Source: Panacagrimonas perspica (lineage in GTDB: Bacteria; Pseudomonadota; Gammaproteobacteria; Nevskiales; Nevskiaceae). Taken from it: DNA of 64,000 nt. The stretch is taken from assembly GCF_004364935.1 (NCBI RefSeq), contig NZ_SOBT01000008.1, forward strand, positions 2,483,534 through 2,547,533, in the 5' to 3' direction. This document shows, in pieces, positions 55,029 through 64,000 of this stretch (its first letter is position 1; every line of letters starts with the position of its first letter). The notes below the pieces were generated by a model. It did no database searches and was not told where the DNA came from. It saw nothing but the letters and a program-made list of their open reading frames with translations. The position numbers and the translations under genes are program-made.

Positions 55029-55541
55029 TCACTTCCTTCGGGCTGGGGTCACGCCCTTCAAACTCAAACTTTTCAGTGCTGCCAGCGGGCTTGGTCTTGC
55101 GACCTCATCCGATGGCTCGTCCGACGGCGGGCGTGCATTCTCGCACGCCGGACACCTCGGCATCATGGGCAAGGCCAACAACACCTCGTCCTCGACAATC
55201 TCATGCAGCATCAGGCTGTCGTCGTGAACCAGCAACGGTTCACCATGGGCCATCAGCCGCTCTTCCTCTTCCTCGCTCATGGCCAGCGCCAGCTTCACCG
55301 GCGCGTCCAGCGACCAGGAAAAACCTTCGCTGCAGACCCGGCATTCCAGCTGTACCACGCCAGCGATCCGGCCCTCGATCCAGCGTCGGCGCGCCGTATC
55401 GGTCCATATGCGCAAGTCGGCGCTCAGACCTTCCGGTGACAGATCGCGCAGGCGATCCAGTCCCGCAGCGTCCACCGGGCCGGTATAGCGCTCGTCTCGT
55501 GCAAGAGCGCGAGAGGCGCTGATCTGGACAGGAATGGTCAT
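55029..55541 (-). CDS. yceD: YceD/DUF177 family protein (23S rRNA accumulation)
   Basis: 170 residues. Family signature [28 protein letters not shown] with Cys-x2-Cys, and [24 protein letters not shown] near the end, where another CxxC is found. YceD orthologues are needed for normal 23S rRNA levels in some bacteria and plants. Location right before rpmF is diagnostic. Start at ATG 55541, which begins the first strand ([13 protein letters not shown]); an upstream ATG at 55601 overlaps the divergent maf region. Confidence 0.92.
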   Translation of the reverse strand: MTIPVQISASRALARDERYTGPVDAAGLDRLRDLSPEGLSADLRIWTDTARRRWIEGRIAGVVQLECRVCSEGFSWSLDAPVKLALAMSEEEEERLMAHGEPLLVHDDSLMLHEIVEDEVLLALPMMPRCPACENARPPSDEPSDEVARPSPLAALKSLSLKGVTPARRK

Positions 55542-55609
55542 GGCGGGGCCGCCAAAAAGGGCGCGAATGGTAGATTCGCCGTCCTCCCAAGTCAAAGCCA
55601 CGATTCCGC

Positions 55610-56188
55610 ATGACGCCCCTGATCCTGGCTTCCACCTCGCGCTTCCGCGCCGAACTGCTGGTCCGCCTGCGCCAGCCGTTCGGACAGGCCGCCCCGGATG
55701 TCGACGAGACGCCCAAGCCCGGCGAGACGGCCGAAAAACTCGCGGCGCGCCTGGCGCGGGCCAAGGCCCAGTCGGTTTTCGCGAAACGGCCTGACGCCTG
55801 CGTCATCGGCTCGGACCAGTCCGCGACGTGCATGAACCGGTTGATCGGAAAGCCCGGCAGCCGGGAAGCCGCCTGCGAACAGCTCGCCTTCATGGCCGGC
55901 CGGACGGTGAGCTTCGCCACCGGCGTCGCGCTGGTGCACCCGGATCTGCCGCGACCGCTCGCGGGCCTGGACATCACGCTGGTGAAGCTGCGACGGCTCA
56001 AGGCCGCCGAGATCGAGCGCTATGTCGGAGCCGAACCGGCGCTCGATTGCGCCGGCGGCTTCATGGCCGAGGGGCTGGGCATTTCGTTGTTCGAGGAGAT
56101 CCAGTCGCGCGATCCGACCGGCCTGATCGGTCTGCCGCTGATCCTGACGGCTCGGTTGCTGCGCAAGGCCGGTTACACACTGCCCTGA
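55610..56188 (+). CDS. yceF: Maf family nucleotide pyrophosphatase (YceF type)
   Basis: 192 residues. MTPLILASTSRFRAELLVRL is the Maf P-loop-like start (LAStSxxRxxLL), PDVDETPKPGETAEKLAARLARAKA and VIGSDQSATCMNRLIGKPG follow, with the catalytic Asp in GSDQ. The GSDQ (not GADT) and the cluster with yceD-rpmF-plsX favour the YceF subfamily, which hydrolyses 7-methyl-GTP. ATG 55610 lies 68 bases from the divergent yceD. Confidence 0.93.
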   Translation: MTPLILASTSRFRAELLVRLRQPFGQAAPDVDETPKPGETAEKLAARLARAKAQSVFAKRPDACVIGSDQSATCMNRLIGKPGSREAACEQLAFMAGRTVSFATGVALVHPDLPRPLAGLDITLVKLRRLKAAEIERYVGAEPALDCAGGFMAEGLGISLFEEIQSRDPTGLIGLPLILTARLLRKAGYTLP

Positions 56189-56195
56189 GCGCTGC

Positions 56196-56263
56196 GTAGC
56201 CCGGGCGAAACCCGGGATCCTGCTCCGATCAGAGAGAAAAACCCCGGGTTTCACCCGGGCTAC
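56196..56263. repeat. REP/BIME-like inverted pair of palindromic repeats
   Basis: Units at 56196-56217 (GTAGCCCGGGCGAAACCCGG plus two) and 56242-56263 (inverted, as at 1993-2014) with 24 bases between. It separates the convergent maf and HAD genes, the same kind of place as the first pair. Confidence 0.85.
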
Positions 56264-56280
56264 GGGGAGGGGCGGACGCC

Positions 56281-56946
56281 TCAGCCCCTCAACCAACGCG
56301 GCAGGTCCGCCACGGATTCGATCAGCGCCATCGCGCCGGCCGCAAGAATCCGCTGCGGCGCGTGCACGCCGCAGGTCACGCCCAGCATCGGCATGCCGAT
56401 CGCGCGCGCCATCGCCGCGTCGTACTCGGTGTCGCCGATCATCAGCGCCCGCTCGACCGGCACGCGCAGTTCATCGAGCAGCTCGCTCAGCATCAGCGGA
56501 TCCGGCTTGTTGGCGGTCTCGTCCGCAGTACGGGTAGCCGCGAACAGCGACCGGATCGACGCGTGGGATTTGAACGAGCGCTCCAGGCCCGGACGGGGCT
56601 TGCCGGTGGCGACGGCCAAGGTCAGCCCGCTTTGCGCCAGCTCGACGAGCGCTTGCTCCGTGCCGGTGAACAACGGCGCCTCGTTGTGCGGCTTTCCGGC
56701 GAAGGTGGCGCGATAGCCCATCAGCAGCTTGATCAGCTCGCCGGTATCGATCTCGGGATACAGCTTCTGCATCCCGTCGGTCATGCCCAGGCCGATGAGC
56801 TCTCCGATCGCCGAATCGCTGCGCGGCGGCAGGCCCAGATCGGTGATCGCCGCCTGCATGCTGCGCACGATCAGGGATTCGGAATCCGACAGCGTGCCGT
56901 CCCAGTCGAAGATCAGCAGGTCGAACCGCCGCGCCGCCGACGTCAT
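56281..56946 (-). CDS. HAD-superfamily phosphatase, phosphoglycolate phosphatase-like
   Basis: 221 residues. Motif I LLIFDWDGTLSDSE (about 10-23, DWDGT at 14-18), motif II TGKPRPGLERSF with the Thr, and motif III/IV RALMIGDTEYDAAMARAIGMPMLGVTCG are all present. The cap is the helical C1 type (SMQAAITDLGLP...). Substrates of this branch are small sugar or glycolate phosphates; not determinable here. The start overlaps the stop of the upstream gene by four bases. In pseudomonads a similar HAD gene follows rluC. Confidence 0.93.
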   Translation of the reverse strand: MTSAARRFDLLIFDWDGTLSDSESLIVRSMQAAITDLGLPPRSDSAIGELIGLGMTDGMQKLYPEIDTGELIKLLMGYRATFAGKPHNEAPLFTGTEQALVELAQSGLTLAVATGKPRPGLERSFKSHASIRSLFAATRTADETANKPDPLMLSELLDELRVPVERALMIGDTEYDAAMARAIGMPMLGVTCGVHAPQRILAAGAMALIESVADLPRWLRG

Positions 56947-58355
56947 GGGGCTCGCAACGGCAGCGGCGTGGAGAATTCCTTGTTCTTGCCGATGAAGCTG
57001 AAGCCCAGCGTCTGGGCCTTGGCGTCGTAGGCGTACGGCCGCCCCGTGTTCGGATCCTTGAATCGCTCACCCAGCGATTTGATCTGGGCCGGTGTCGAAT
57101 CCGTCGTTGCGCCATTGCGCCGCAGTTCGAGCTGCAGGCCCACCATTCCTTGCAGGGCCACCAGATTGCACTGGCGACCGAGGTACTGGGTGTACATGCG
57201 GCGGCTGTCCGCGCTCGCGTGCATCAGGCGGCCGATCGGGTTGTAGCCCCACTCGTACCAGCGCAGGCCCGAGCCCGAAGGCGGCGGCAGGGCTTCCGCC
57301 TTTTCGACGGCCGCCTTCACGTCGACGCAACCCTTCTTCTCGATCGCGAGGATCGCTTCGAGATCGGCCAGGCTGCGCAGCGTGGTTTCGTTCTTCTTCA
57401 CCAGCAACCGGTACCACCAGGACTGCGCACTGGGAAAATCCCTGCGCACTACCGGATCGTCCGGGTTGCTGATGCGCTCCCACAGCGCGGCCTGCATCCT
57501 GAACTCGGAGGCGAACGGACCGGCGAGGCTGATTTCCGCACCCTGCAAAGGCCGCACGATCGACTCGATCGATTCCAGCCCCGGGCCCTCCAGCGTCGGC
57601 AGCTCGCGAATCAGTTCGGACGCGAACAGCAGATGCGCGGCGTAGGCACGCGAGGCGACGAGCTTGTCGACGAGGCTGACGTTGCGCGCCGCAAGCACGC
57701 GCCGCCACACGCCAGCGGACCGTCCGAGCGCAACGACCGCAGGTTCCACCGAGCCTTCTTCGGCCGCGAGCGCCAATACCGACAGGTTGACCAGACCCAC
57801 CCGGAACGCCAGGTTGTCCATCGGATCGTCGGCCGTCGTGACGCGCGGGTCGACGTAGCGCGGATACGTCTCGAGTTCGTGATACCGCAGCAGCAGCGGA
57901 CTCAGGCGCATGACCAGCGGCTGGAATCCTTCCCGTTGCGCCCGGCTGTTGCGCAGGCAGTGGTAGGCGCCTTCCACGGTCCCCGTGCTGCACAGGACCA
58001 CCTTCTCTTCATCGAAAGCGGCGAACGGCCGGTCCAGGGCCTCGGCATACGTCTTGGGCAGCGGCCGGCCGCCTTTGGCGACGATCCCGGCATAGGCATC
58101 GAGCGCCGCAGCGCCGCGTTCATGGGCCGGCTCTTCACCGGAGATCGAGAAGCCCAGGATCGCGAGAAACAGGTTCTCGGAGTCGGGCACCGCTTCGGGC
58201 TTGGCGTCGAGCAGCGTCTGCGCGGTCGGCGTCAACGGCTCGTCCCACCAGTTGTAGCTGCCCCAGGCCAGCAACGGCAGCACGAACACGCACAGGAACA
58301 CCACGCCCGGCTTGCGGCGCGTCTGCCCCGGGACGCGCAGGATATGACCGGCCAT
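56943..58355 (-). CDS. Unknown membrane-anchored protein of 470 residues
   Basis: I do not recognise the family. One N-terminal hydrophobic anchor (about 16-36, PGVVFLCVFVLPLLAWGSYNWW) and a long periplasmic, mostly helical domain rich in Leu and Ala. Recurrent features include FSISGEEPAHERGAAALDAY and the conserved-looking GLRWYEWGYNPIGRLMHASADSRRMYTQYLGRQCNLVALQGMVGLQLELRRNG. It ends with a segment resembling a sequence-final strand (GRPYAYDAKAQTLGFSFIGK). It overlaps rluC by 1 base (TGATG) and the HAD gene by 4, so all three are coupled. Function open. Confidence 0.75.
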   Translation of the reverse strand: MAGHILRVPGQTRRKPGVVFLCVFVLPLLAWGSYNWWDEPLTPTAQTLLDAKPEAVPDSENLFLAILGFSISGEEPAHERGAAALDAYAGIVAKGGRPLPKTYAEALDRPFAAFDEEKVVLCSTGTVEGAYHCLRNSRAQREGFQPLVMRLSPLLLRYHELETYPRYVDPRVTTADDPMDNLAFRVGLVNLSVLALAAEEGSVEPAVVALGRSAGVWRRVLAARNVSLVDKLVASRAYAAHLLFASELIRELPTLEGPGLESIESIVRPLQGAEISLAGPFASEFRMQAALWERISNPDDPVVRRDFPSAQSWWYRLLVKKNETTLRSLADLEAILAIEKKGCVDVKAAVEKAEALPPPSGSGLRWYEWGYNPIGRLMHASADSRRMYTQYLGRQCNLVALQGMVGLQLELRRNGATTDSTPAQIKSLGERFKDPNTGRPYAYDAKAQTLGFSFIGKNKEFSTPLPLRAP

Positions 58356-59356
58356 CAGCGGACTCCCGGCAGGCGAGCCAGCACGTCGCGCAGCTCATCG
58401 GGCATCGCGGCGCTGAGCAGCAGCTTGGAGAACGCCCCGTCGGCGGCGAGCTTCAGGAAATGGGAGTGCAGGAACATGCGCTTGAGTCCCTTGTCCCGGA
58501 TCGCCTTGTCGAATCCGCGATCGCCGTACTTGCGATCGCCGGCCACGGGGTGACCCAGCGCCAGCGCATGCACGCGGATCTGGTGTGTGCGGCCCGAAAA
58601 GATCTGGACCTCGCAGAGCGTGGCGTCCCGGTAGCGGGCCTGCGGAGAGAAGCGCGAGTGCGAGGGCTTGCCGTCCTCGTCGTCGACCTCGGTGTAGCGC
58701 TCGCCGTTGTCGAGCTGCGCCTTGACCAGTGCCGCATCGACATCGCGGTCCTCGCCTTTCCAGCGGCCGACCACCAGCGCGAAGTAGCGCTTCTCGGTGG
58801 TCCCTTCCTTGAAGGCCTTCTGCGCCCGCAGCAGGGCTGCGCGGGATTTGGCCAGCAACAGCACCCCGCTGGTGTCGCGGTCGAGCCGATGGCACAGCTC
58901 GACGAACTCGTATTTCTCCCAGGCGCGGATCGCCTCGATGACCCCGTAGGCCAGCCCGCTGCCGCCGTGGCTGGCGTAACCGGCCGGCTTGTCGAGCGCC
59001 AGGTAATGCTCGTCCTCGTGGATCACGGCGGCGCGCAGCCGGTTCAGGACCTCGTCCGGCGGCCTCACGGTCTCGCCCTTCTCGGCCATCCGGACCGGCG
59101 GGATGCGGACCTCGTCGCCCTCGGCGAGCTTGCGTTCGGGCTTGACCCGGCCTCCGTTGACCCTCACCTGCCCTGATCGCAACAGCCTGTAAACATGGGA
59201 TTTGGGTACGCCCGGCAGCTCACGCAGCAGGTAGTTGTCGATACGTTGCCCGGTTTCGCGGGGACCGGCCTTGGCGTGGCGCACGCCGGTCTTGGGTTCT
59301 ACGGGCTTGGAAGGAGTCGTCACGGAGTGGTTTGGTCTGGAGCGGTCCGGCGTCAT
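58355..59356 (-). CDS. rluC: 23S rRNA pseudouridine synthase RluC
   Basis: 333 residues. An S4 RNA-binding domain (about 36-88, QRIDNYLLRELPGVPKSHVYRLLRSGQVRVNGGRVKPERKL) is followed by the RluA-type catalytic domain. Its catalytic Asp is 159 in HRLDRDTSG (156-164). Other motifs are YASHGGSGLAYGVIEAIR and the C-terminal GRTHQIRVHALALGHPVAGDRKYG. It modifies U955, U2504 and U2580 of 23S rRNA (E. coli numbering). Divergent from rne, the classical arrangement. A 20-residue N-terminal extension precedes the S4 domain. Confidence 0.95.
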   Translation of the reverse strand: MTPDRSRPNHSVTTPSKPVEPKTGVRHAKAGPRETGQRIDNYLLRELPGVPKSHVYRLLRSGQVRVNGGRVKPERKLAEGDEVRIPPVRMAEKGETVRPPDEVLNRLRAAVIHEDEHYLALDKPAGYASHGGSGLAYGVIEAIRAWEKYEFVELCHRLDRDTSGVLLLAKSRAALLRAQKAFKEGTTEKRYFALVVGRWKGEDRDVDAALVKAQLDNGERYTEVDDEDGKPSHSRFSPQARYRDATLCEVQIFSGRTHQIRVHALALGHPVAGDRKYGDRGFDKAIRDKGLKRMFLHSHFLKLAADGAFSKLLLSAAMPDELRDVLARLPGVR

Positions 59357-59786
59357 GGTGACCCGGGGTGATGGCGTTGAAGATAAAGCGGGGTCCGGGG
59401 ACCTCGAGGCGCGAATGTCGCCCTAGCCCCTGGATCGGTCCTGTGCCAACAGAACCGGGTCTGTGGCAATATGTTTGGCACTCCGAGGCTTAGGTATCCC
59501 TGCTACCGGAGTTTGTCACCCGGTGAACCGCGTTTTGCGATGCGCCGCCCGTGATAGGAATAAAACACGATGGCTGCCAGCCTCCCGCGAGCGAAAACTA
59601 GATTAACCGCTATGCGGGCGGTTGGACACGTTGTGCGCCAGCCCGGTCAACCGGCGGTGCATCGCGGCCAGTACCAGAAACCTGGGCTCCTGCCAGGCTT
59701 CGGGTCACAACGACAAGACGCGCCTCACGCGCCTACCCGTTCATCCCTTGCCTTGCGGTCGAGCTCTCAACCAGACCGCTATTCAA
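59357..59786 (+). promoter_or_regulatory. rluC-rne divergent region and long rne leader
   Basis: 430 bases with no convincing gene. Between 59444 and 59468 a dyad TGCCAACAGA...TCTGTGGCA can fold with one bulge; TTTGGCAC (59474-59481) is a competing partner for GTGCCAA. In E. coli the long rne leader contains hairpins through which RNase E limits its own synthesis. A similar role is likely here, though sequence is not conserved with it. A TGATAGGAAT (-10-like) occurs near 59551. Confidence 0.5.
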
Positions 59787-62700
59787 ATGAAACGTATCTT
59801 GATCAACGCGACGCAGGCCGAAGAGCTGCGCGTGGCCATCGTCGATGGCCAGAAACTACATGACCTCGACATAGAACTCGCTTCCAAAGAACAAAAGAAG
59901 GGCAATCTCTACAAGGGTCGCATCACGCGGGTCGAGCCTTCGCTCGAAGCCTGCTTCGTCGAATACGGATCGGAACGCCACGGCTTCCTTCCCATCAAGG
60001 AAATCGCGCGCAGCTGCGTCAACGGCCAGGGTCCGATCAAGGACCTCGTGCGTGAAGGCCTCGAGCTGATCGTCCAGGTCGAGAAGGAAGAACGCGGCAA
60101 CAAGGGCGCGGCGCTGACGACCTACGTCTCGCTCGCCGGCCGCTACCTCGTGCTGATGCCGAACAACCCCAAGGCGGGCGGTGTATCCCGCCGCGCCGAA
60201 GGCGACGAGCGCGAGGAGGCCAAGGCCGCCCTCGACGCGATGAACCTGCCGGACGGCATGGGCGTGATCGTGCGTTCCAATGGCGTGGGCCGCACCGCCG
60301 AGGAACTGCAGTGGGACGCGGACTATCTCGTCGAGATCTGGACCGCCATCGACAACGCCGCCCGCGAACAGCGCGCGCCGTTCCTGATCTATCAGGAAAA
60401 CAACATCATCCTGCGTGCATTGCGCGACTACCTGCGCCCGGACATCGGCGAGGTGCTGGTCGACAATCCCGAGGTCTACGAACAGGCGCGCACGCACCTG
60501 GCGGCCGTGATGCCCCAACAGCTCGCCCGCCTGAAGCTGTACAAGGACGAGACCCCGCTGTTCTCGCGCTACCAGATCGAAAGCCAGATCGAACTCGCGC
60601 ACGAACGCCAGATCCGCCTGCCCTCCGGCGGCTCGATCGTCATCGACCGCACCGAGGCGCTGACGTCGATCGACATCAACTCGGCCAAGGCCACCGGCGG
60701 CGGCGGCATCGAAGAGACGGCGTTCAACACCAACCTGGAAGCGGCGGACGAGATCGCCCGCCAGCTTCGCCTGCGCGACCTCGGCGGCCTGATCGTGATC
60801 GATTTCATCGACATGAACAGCGCGCGCAACCAGAAGGACGTGGAGAAGCGCCTCGAGCGCGCCTGCGAGATCGATCGCGCGCGCATCCAGTACGGACGCC
60901 TCTCCCGTTTCGGCCTGATGGAGATGTCGCGTCAGCGCCTGCGCCCGAGCCTGGGCGAGCACACCCAGATCTCCTGCCCGCGCTGCGAAGGCAGCGGCCA
61001 GATCCGCTCGGTCGAGTCGCTGGCGCTTTCGATCCTGCGCCTGATCGAAGAAGAGTCGATGAAGGACCGCACCGCGCGCGTCATCGCGCAGCTGCCGGTC
61101 GACGTCGGCACTTTCCTGCTCAACGAGAAGCGCGCCCAGGTGCGCGAGATCGAAGGCCGCAACCGCGTGTCGATCACCATCGTCCCGAATCCGACGATGC
61201 AGACGCCGGCCTACGAACTGCGCCGCGTGCGCGGCGATCAGCTCGCGCTGGAAGCCAACAGCGGCGTCAGCCACGAGCTGGCGCAGGATTTCGAAGCCGA
61301 GGCCGTAGAGGACCTTGCCGACGGCAAGACGCCTCCCAAGCCCACGCCGAAGCCTGCGGTCGAGCAGATCCTGCCGTCGGCGCCTGCGCCGATCGTCGAG
61401 GCGCCGGTCGCCGCACCGGTCGTGGCGCCCGTGTTCACGATGGCGCCCATCGCGCCGGAAGGATTCTTCGCCCGCCTGCTGTGGCTGTTCGGCTTCATGC
61501 CGCGGCCGCGCGAAAAGAAGGCCAAGAAGGTCATCGAGGCCGACGACAACGCCAAGCAGGCGCGCGACGAGTCGCGCCGCCCGTCGCAGCGTGGTGATCA
61601 GCGCCGTGACGGCGGCCGCCGCGATGAACAACGCCGTGGTGACCGCGATCGCCGTCCGGATCGGGGCGATGCCCGCCGCGAGCAGGGTCGTGACTCGAAT
61701 CGCGATGCCAAGGTCGAAGCCACCCCGAACGCCCCGCGCGACGCCAATCGCGAGCGTGGCGGTGGTGGTGGCGGCAACAAGCCGCAGCAGCAGCAACCCC
61801 GGCGTGATGGCGCGCAGGGGCCGCGCGAAGACCGCCAGCCCAACGAGCAGCGCAATCCGCAGCAGCCGCGCCCGCCCAAGCAGCCCCAGCAACCGCAGAC
61901 GCCCAAGCCGCCCCGGCCGCCGGTCGTCGAGGAAGGATCCGACGAGCGCGATGAACGCGATGCCGCGTCCGGCGCGGGTGCTCCCGCCGGCAACGGTGAA
62001 CGCGCCGAGGGTGGCCCGCGTCAGGGTCGTGGTCGTCGCGGCCGTCGTGGTCGTGGTCGAGGCGAAGGCGGCGAAAGCGCGCCGACGCAGGCAGGCGCCG
62101 AGGACGCAGCATCGGATTCCGCGATCACGCGCGATTCGCTGCCGGCCGACCTCGCCGCTGCGCTGGGTCGAGGTGCGGCAGCCGGCTTCGTAGCCACCGA
62201 GCTGGCCCCGTCGGATCGCATCGCGGCACCCGAGGCCACGAGCGAGTCGCCGTCGATCGTCCGCGCGGAGAACGATCCGTTCGAAGCCAGCCCGTTCGAG
62301 GCCGCAGCTCCCTCGCCGGAGGCATCCGAAACGGCGAATCCGTTCGAGGTCGCGCGCGACGCGTCACGCGAACTGCAGATGGCCGAGGCGGCGCACAGCG
62401 CACCCCCGGCTCAGGTCGAAGCACCCCCGCCGTTCGTGCGCACGCTGGATCTGCCGCTGCACGAGGCCGAAGAAGCGGTTGCGGCCGCACCGTCGGTCCA
62501 GGTCGCCGAGCCGCAGCCGGTGGCGCACGTGGCCGCACCGCCCGCCGAAGTCGTGGAGCCGAAGATCGTGGCCGCCGCCCCGGCGCCCGAAGCAACGGCC
62601 ACGCAGGTGCGCAGCTTCGTGAACCGTTTCGAGCAGGTCGAGACGCGCTTCCCGCCGCCGCCCGTCGAAGCGCACGAGGAGCCGGCCCCGGCAGCGGTCG

Positions 62701-62849
62701 CCGCCGAGCCGGCCCCCGTTGCGGTCGTCGCCGAGGTCGAGGTCGTGACCCCGCCCGTCGCGGTTGCCGAGCCGCAACCGGAAGTGGCGGAAGTGGCGCC
62801 TTCGTCGCCTGAGGATTTCGAACAGGTCGAGACCCGCCGGGACGCCTGA
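59787..62849 (+). CDS. rne: Ribonuclease E
   Basis: 1020 residues. The catalytic half (1-510) starts [24 protein letters not shown] and has the S1 domain (about 35-120). The DNase I-like subdomain has catalytic Asp 296 (TSIDINSA) and 342 (DFIDMNSAR). The zinc link is CPRC (397-400). An amphipathic membrane-targeting helix (557-575, [18 protein letters not shown]) leads to a long disordered Arg/Pro/Gln/Asn-rich and then Ala/Pro/Glu-rich scaffold. RNase E starts mRNA decay and processes rRNA and tRNA. The C-half probably holds degradosome partners' sites, but I could not name them. [12 protein letters not shown] and [10 protein letters not shown] repeat at the end. Confidence 0.97.
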   Translation: MKRILINATQAEELRVAIVDGQKLHDLDIELASKEQKKGNLYKGRITRVEPSLEACFVEYGSERHGFLPIKEIARSCVNGQGPIKDLVREGLELIVQVEKEERGNKGAALTTYVSLAGRYLVLMPNNPKAGGVSRRAEGDEREEAKAALDAMNLPDGMGVIVRSNGVGRTAEELQWDADYLVEIWTAIDNAAREQRAPFLIYQENNIILRALRDYLRPDIGEVLVDNPEVYEQARTHLAAVMPQQLARLKLYKDETPLFSRYQIESQIELAHERQIRLPSGGSIVIDRTEALTSIDINSAKATGGGGIEETAFNTNLEAADEIARQLRLRDLGGLIVIDFIDMNSARNQKDVEKRLERACEIDRARIQYGRLSRFGLMEMSRQRLRPSLGEHTQISCPRCEGSGQIRSVESLALSILRLIEEESMKDRTARVIAQLPVDVGTFLLNEKRAQVREIEGRNRVSITIVPNPTMQTPAYELRRVRGDQLALEANSGVSHELAQDFEAEAVEDLADGKTPPKPTPKPAVEQILPSAPAPIVEAPVAAPVVAPVFTMAPIAPEGFFARLLWLFGFMPRPREKKAKKVIEADDNAKQARDESRRPSQRGDQRRDGGRRDEQRRGDRDRRPDRGDARREQGRDSNRDAKVEATPNAPRDANRERGGGGGGNKPQQQQPRRDGAQGPREDRQPNEQRNPQQPRPPKQPQQPQTPKPPRPPVVEEGSDERDERDAASGAGAPAGNGERAEGGPRQGRGRRGRRGRGRGEGGESAPTQAGAEDAASDSAITRDSLPADLAAALGRGAAAGFVATELAPSDRIAAPEATSESPSIVRAENDPFEASPFEAAAPSPEASETANPFEVARDASRELQMAEAAHSAPPAQVEAPPPFVRTLDLPLHEAEEAVAAAPSVQVAEPQPVAHVAAPPAEVVEPKIVAAAPAPEATATQVRSFVNRFEQVETRFPPPPVEAHEEPAPAAVAAEPAPVAVVAEVEVVTPPVAVAEPQPEVAEVAPSSPEDFEQVETRRDA

Positions 62850-62872
62850 GGATCCAGCCAGACGCTCCATCG

Positions 62873-62903
62873 ACGCCGGCACGCCATGCGTGCCGGCGTT
62901 TTT
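62873..62903 (+). terminator. Rho-independent terminator of rne
   Basis: ACGCCGGCACGC-CAT-GCGTGCCGGCGT, a perfect 12-bp stem, followed at once by TTTTT. It lies 24 bases after the rne stop. Confidence 0.95.
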
Positions 62904-62956
62904 CGTTGGCGAAGGCGGTGACCGAAAACCGTCATCGCCCTCCGCCTGGGGCTGGA

Positions 62957-64000
62957 ATGAACCCTGCAGGCCTCTACACCGCACCGCGACATTCCGTCGC
63001 CAAGCCGGCGGGCCACTGGGCGTGTTTCCCCCGGCGGGCCATCCGGCCCGATCTTCGCGAGACCTGCATGGACGGCGACACAGTCATCACGGGAATGCCG
63101 TTTGCCGGCGAGGCGCACGCCTCGCGCCATCAGATCGTCCTGCGCCAGTTGTCGACGTGGTCGCCCGGCGCATTGGCCGCGCTGATCCACATCGATCTGC
63201 GCAACGTGCGCGACATCAACCGGCTCTCCGGCGCCGCGGAAGGCGACCGCCTGATCCGTCGCGTCGAACATGCCCTCCAGCAATGGAGTGCCGGCAAGGC
63301 CGTCACCAGCCGCCTGTGGAGCAACGAGTTCGTCGCCGCCAAGGCGGTGGACCACACGCAGACTGCAGGAGAGGAAGCCGCCCAGCTACGCGATCTGCTC
63401 AGCGAGCTGCACTACGACTCCGCCGTGGGACCCGCTCGCGTCGGCGTCTCGCTCGGCTTGTCGATCTATCGTCAGGGAGACGACTGGACCCGCGTCCTCG
63501 CCGAGGCCGGGCAAGCCTGCGTGCTGGCAAAGCGTCGCGGCCTGAACCAGATCGTCCGCTTCGGCAGCGGCGTGGTGGAAATGCCGATCTACAGTCCGTC
63601 CGCCGTCACCGAATTCCGCAGCCTGATGAAAGCGGGGCGCTTGAGTCTGCACGCGCAGCCGATCATGGACATCAGCGGCGAAGAACCACGCCTGGCCAAG
63701 GCCGAGTTCCTGATCCGCATGGAGCGCAACGGCGTCTACATGCCGCTCGCGGCCGGCGTCATCGAAACGCTGGAAAACTACGGTCTCGCAGCGGAGCTCG
63801 ATCGCTTCAGTTCGACGTTCCTGCTCGACTGGCTCGACACGCAGCCCGCCATCCTGGATCGCGTCCACGGCCTGTCGATGAACCTTTCGGGCGCCAGCCT
63901 CGTCGACGGCCGCTTCATGGACGATCTCTACCGGGACGTCAGGAACGCGCGTCTGCCTGCCGGCAAGCTCTGCTTCGAAATCACCGAGACCGCCGCGATC
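62957..64000 (+). CDS. GGDEF-EAL domain protein (degenerate GGDEF), partial
   Basis: Open to the window edge; 348 residues visible from ATG 62957, or 311 from the ATG at 63068 in the same frame. A GGDEF-like domain (ALAALIHIDLRNVRDINRLSGAAEGDRLIRRVEHAL) has its signature reduced to LWSNEF, so it should not make c-di-GMP. The EAL-like domain begins LHAQPIMDISG, with AEFLIRM for the EAL motif (Glu kept), NLSGASL and FEITETAA. The Glu of the first motif and EITET remain, so c-di-GMP binding or phosphodiesterase activity is possible. No membrane segment appears in this part. Confidence 0.85.
   Translation, partial: MNPAGLYTAPRHSVAKPAGHWACFPRRAIRPDLRETCMDGDTVITGMPFAGEAHASRHQIVLRQLSTWSPGALAALIHIDLRNVRDINRLSGAAEGDRLIRRVEHALQQWSAGKAVTSRLWSNEFVAAKAVDHTQTAGEEAAQLRDLLSELHYDSAVGPARVGVSLGLSIYRQGDDWTRVLAEAGQACVLAKRRGLNQIVRFGSGVVEMPIYSPSAVTEFRSLMKAGRLSLHAQPIMDISGEEPRLAKAEFLIRMERNGVYMPLAAGVIETLENYGLAAELDRFSSTFLLDWLDTQPAILDRVHGLSMNLSGASLVDGRFMDDLYRDVRNARLPAGKLCFEITETAAI

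Overview
The window is about 64 kb of GC-rich, densely coding chromosome from a gammaproteobacterium. The gene set and order (dnaX-ybaB, ftsK-lolA-rarA-crcB-serS, aat-bpt-infA-clpA-clpS, rne/rluC/yceF/yceD-rpmF-plsX, PstC and PstA with long periplasmic insertions, a phosphate porin) fit Pseudomonas/Xanthomonas-like lineages. The dispersed GTAGCCCGG...CCGGG palindromes make the Xanthomonadales (Lysobacterales) my best guess. That placement is inference, because no rRNA lies in the window. I see no prophage, insertion sequence, CRISPR array or tRNA gene.

Layout. 1-2 kb: the end of an ECF sigma factor, a YciI protein and an unusual two-part crotonase, closed by a palindromic repeat pair. 2-6 kb (minus): cysG, an SMR exporter, a small membrane protein, ybaB and dnaX; recR is not in its usual place after ybaB. 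6-13.4 kb (minus): an MscS channel, a tandem AAA+ ATPase, the SRP RNA gene, an unknown protein, tsaB, a DinG/YoaA helicase and a TPR lipoprotein. 13.4-15.7 kb: mrcB. 15.8-24.1 kb (minus): a complete phosphate module, pstS-porin-pstC-pstA-pstB-phoU, behind a Pho box. 24.2-28.5 kb: sulfur assimilation (TauE/SafE permease, CysB-type regulator, sulfite/nitrite reductase, DUF934). 28.6-29.7 kb: two small exported proteins of unknown role.

29.7-36 kb (minus): serS, crcB, rarA, lolA and ftsK, mostly overlapping. 36.2-42.3 kb: the N-degron pathway (aat and bpt transferases, then clpA and clpS on the other strand) around infA. It is preceded by a predicted N-acyltransferase whose end overlaps aat. 42.8-47.7 kb: a DUF2937 membrane protein, a crotonase/luciferase-like monooxygenase pair and a CHASE2 adenylate/guanylate cyclase. 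47.9-53.7 kb: gspC-gspD-gspE-gspF, a partial type II secretion operon. 53.8-59.4 kb: plsX, rpmF, yceD, maf, a HAD phosphatase, an unknown membrane-anchored protein and rluC. 59.4-62.9 kb: rne with a long leader and a strong terminator. The window ends inside a degenerate GGDEF-EAL protein.

Most genes are housekeeping. The strongest leads for something undescribed are the acyltransferase coupled to aat, the rearranged crotonase whose stop codon lies in a repeat, the AAA+ ATPase, a perfect 18-bp palindrome before the monooxygenase operon, and the membrane-protein pair in the position usually held by recR. Functions come from recognised motifs and gene order; no database search was run.
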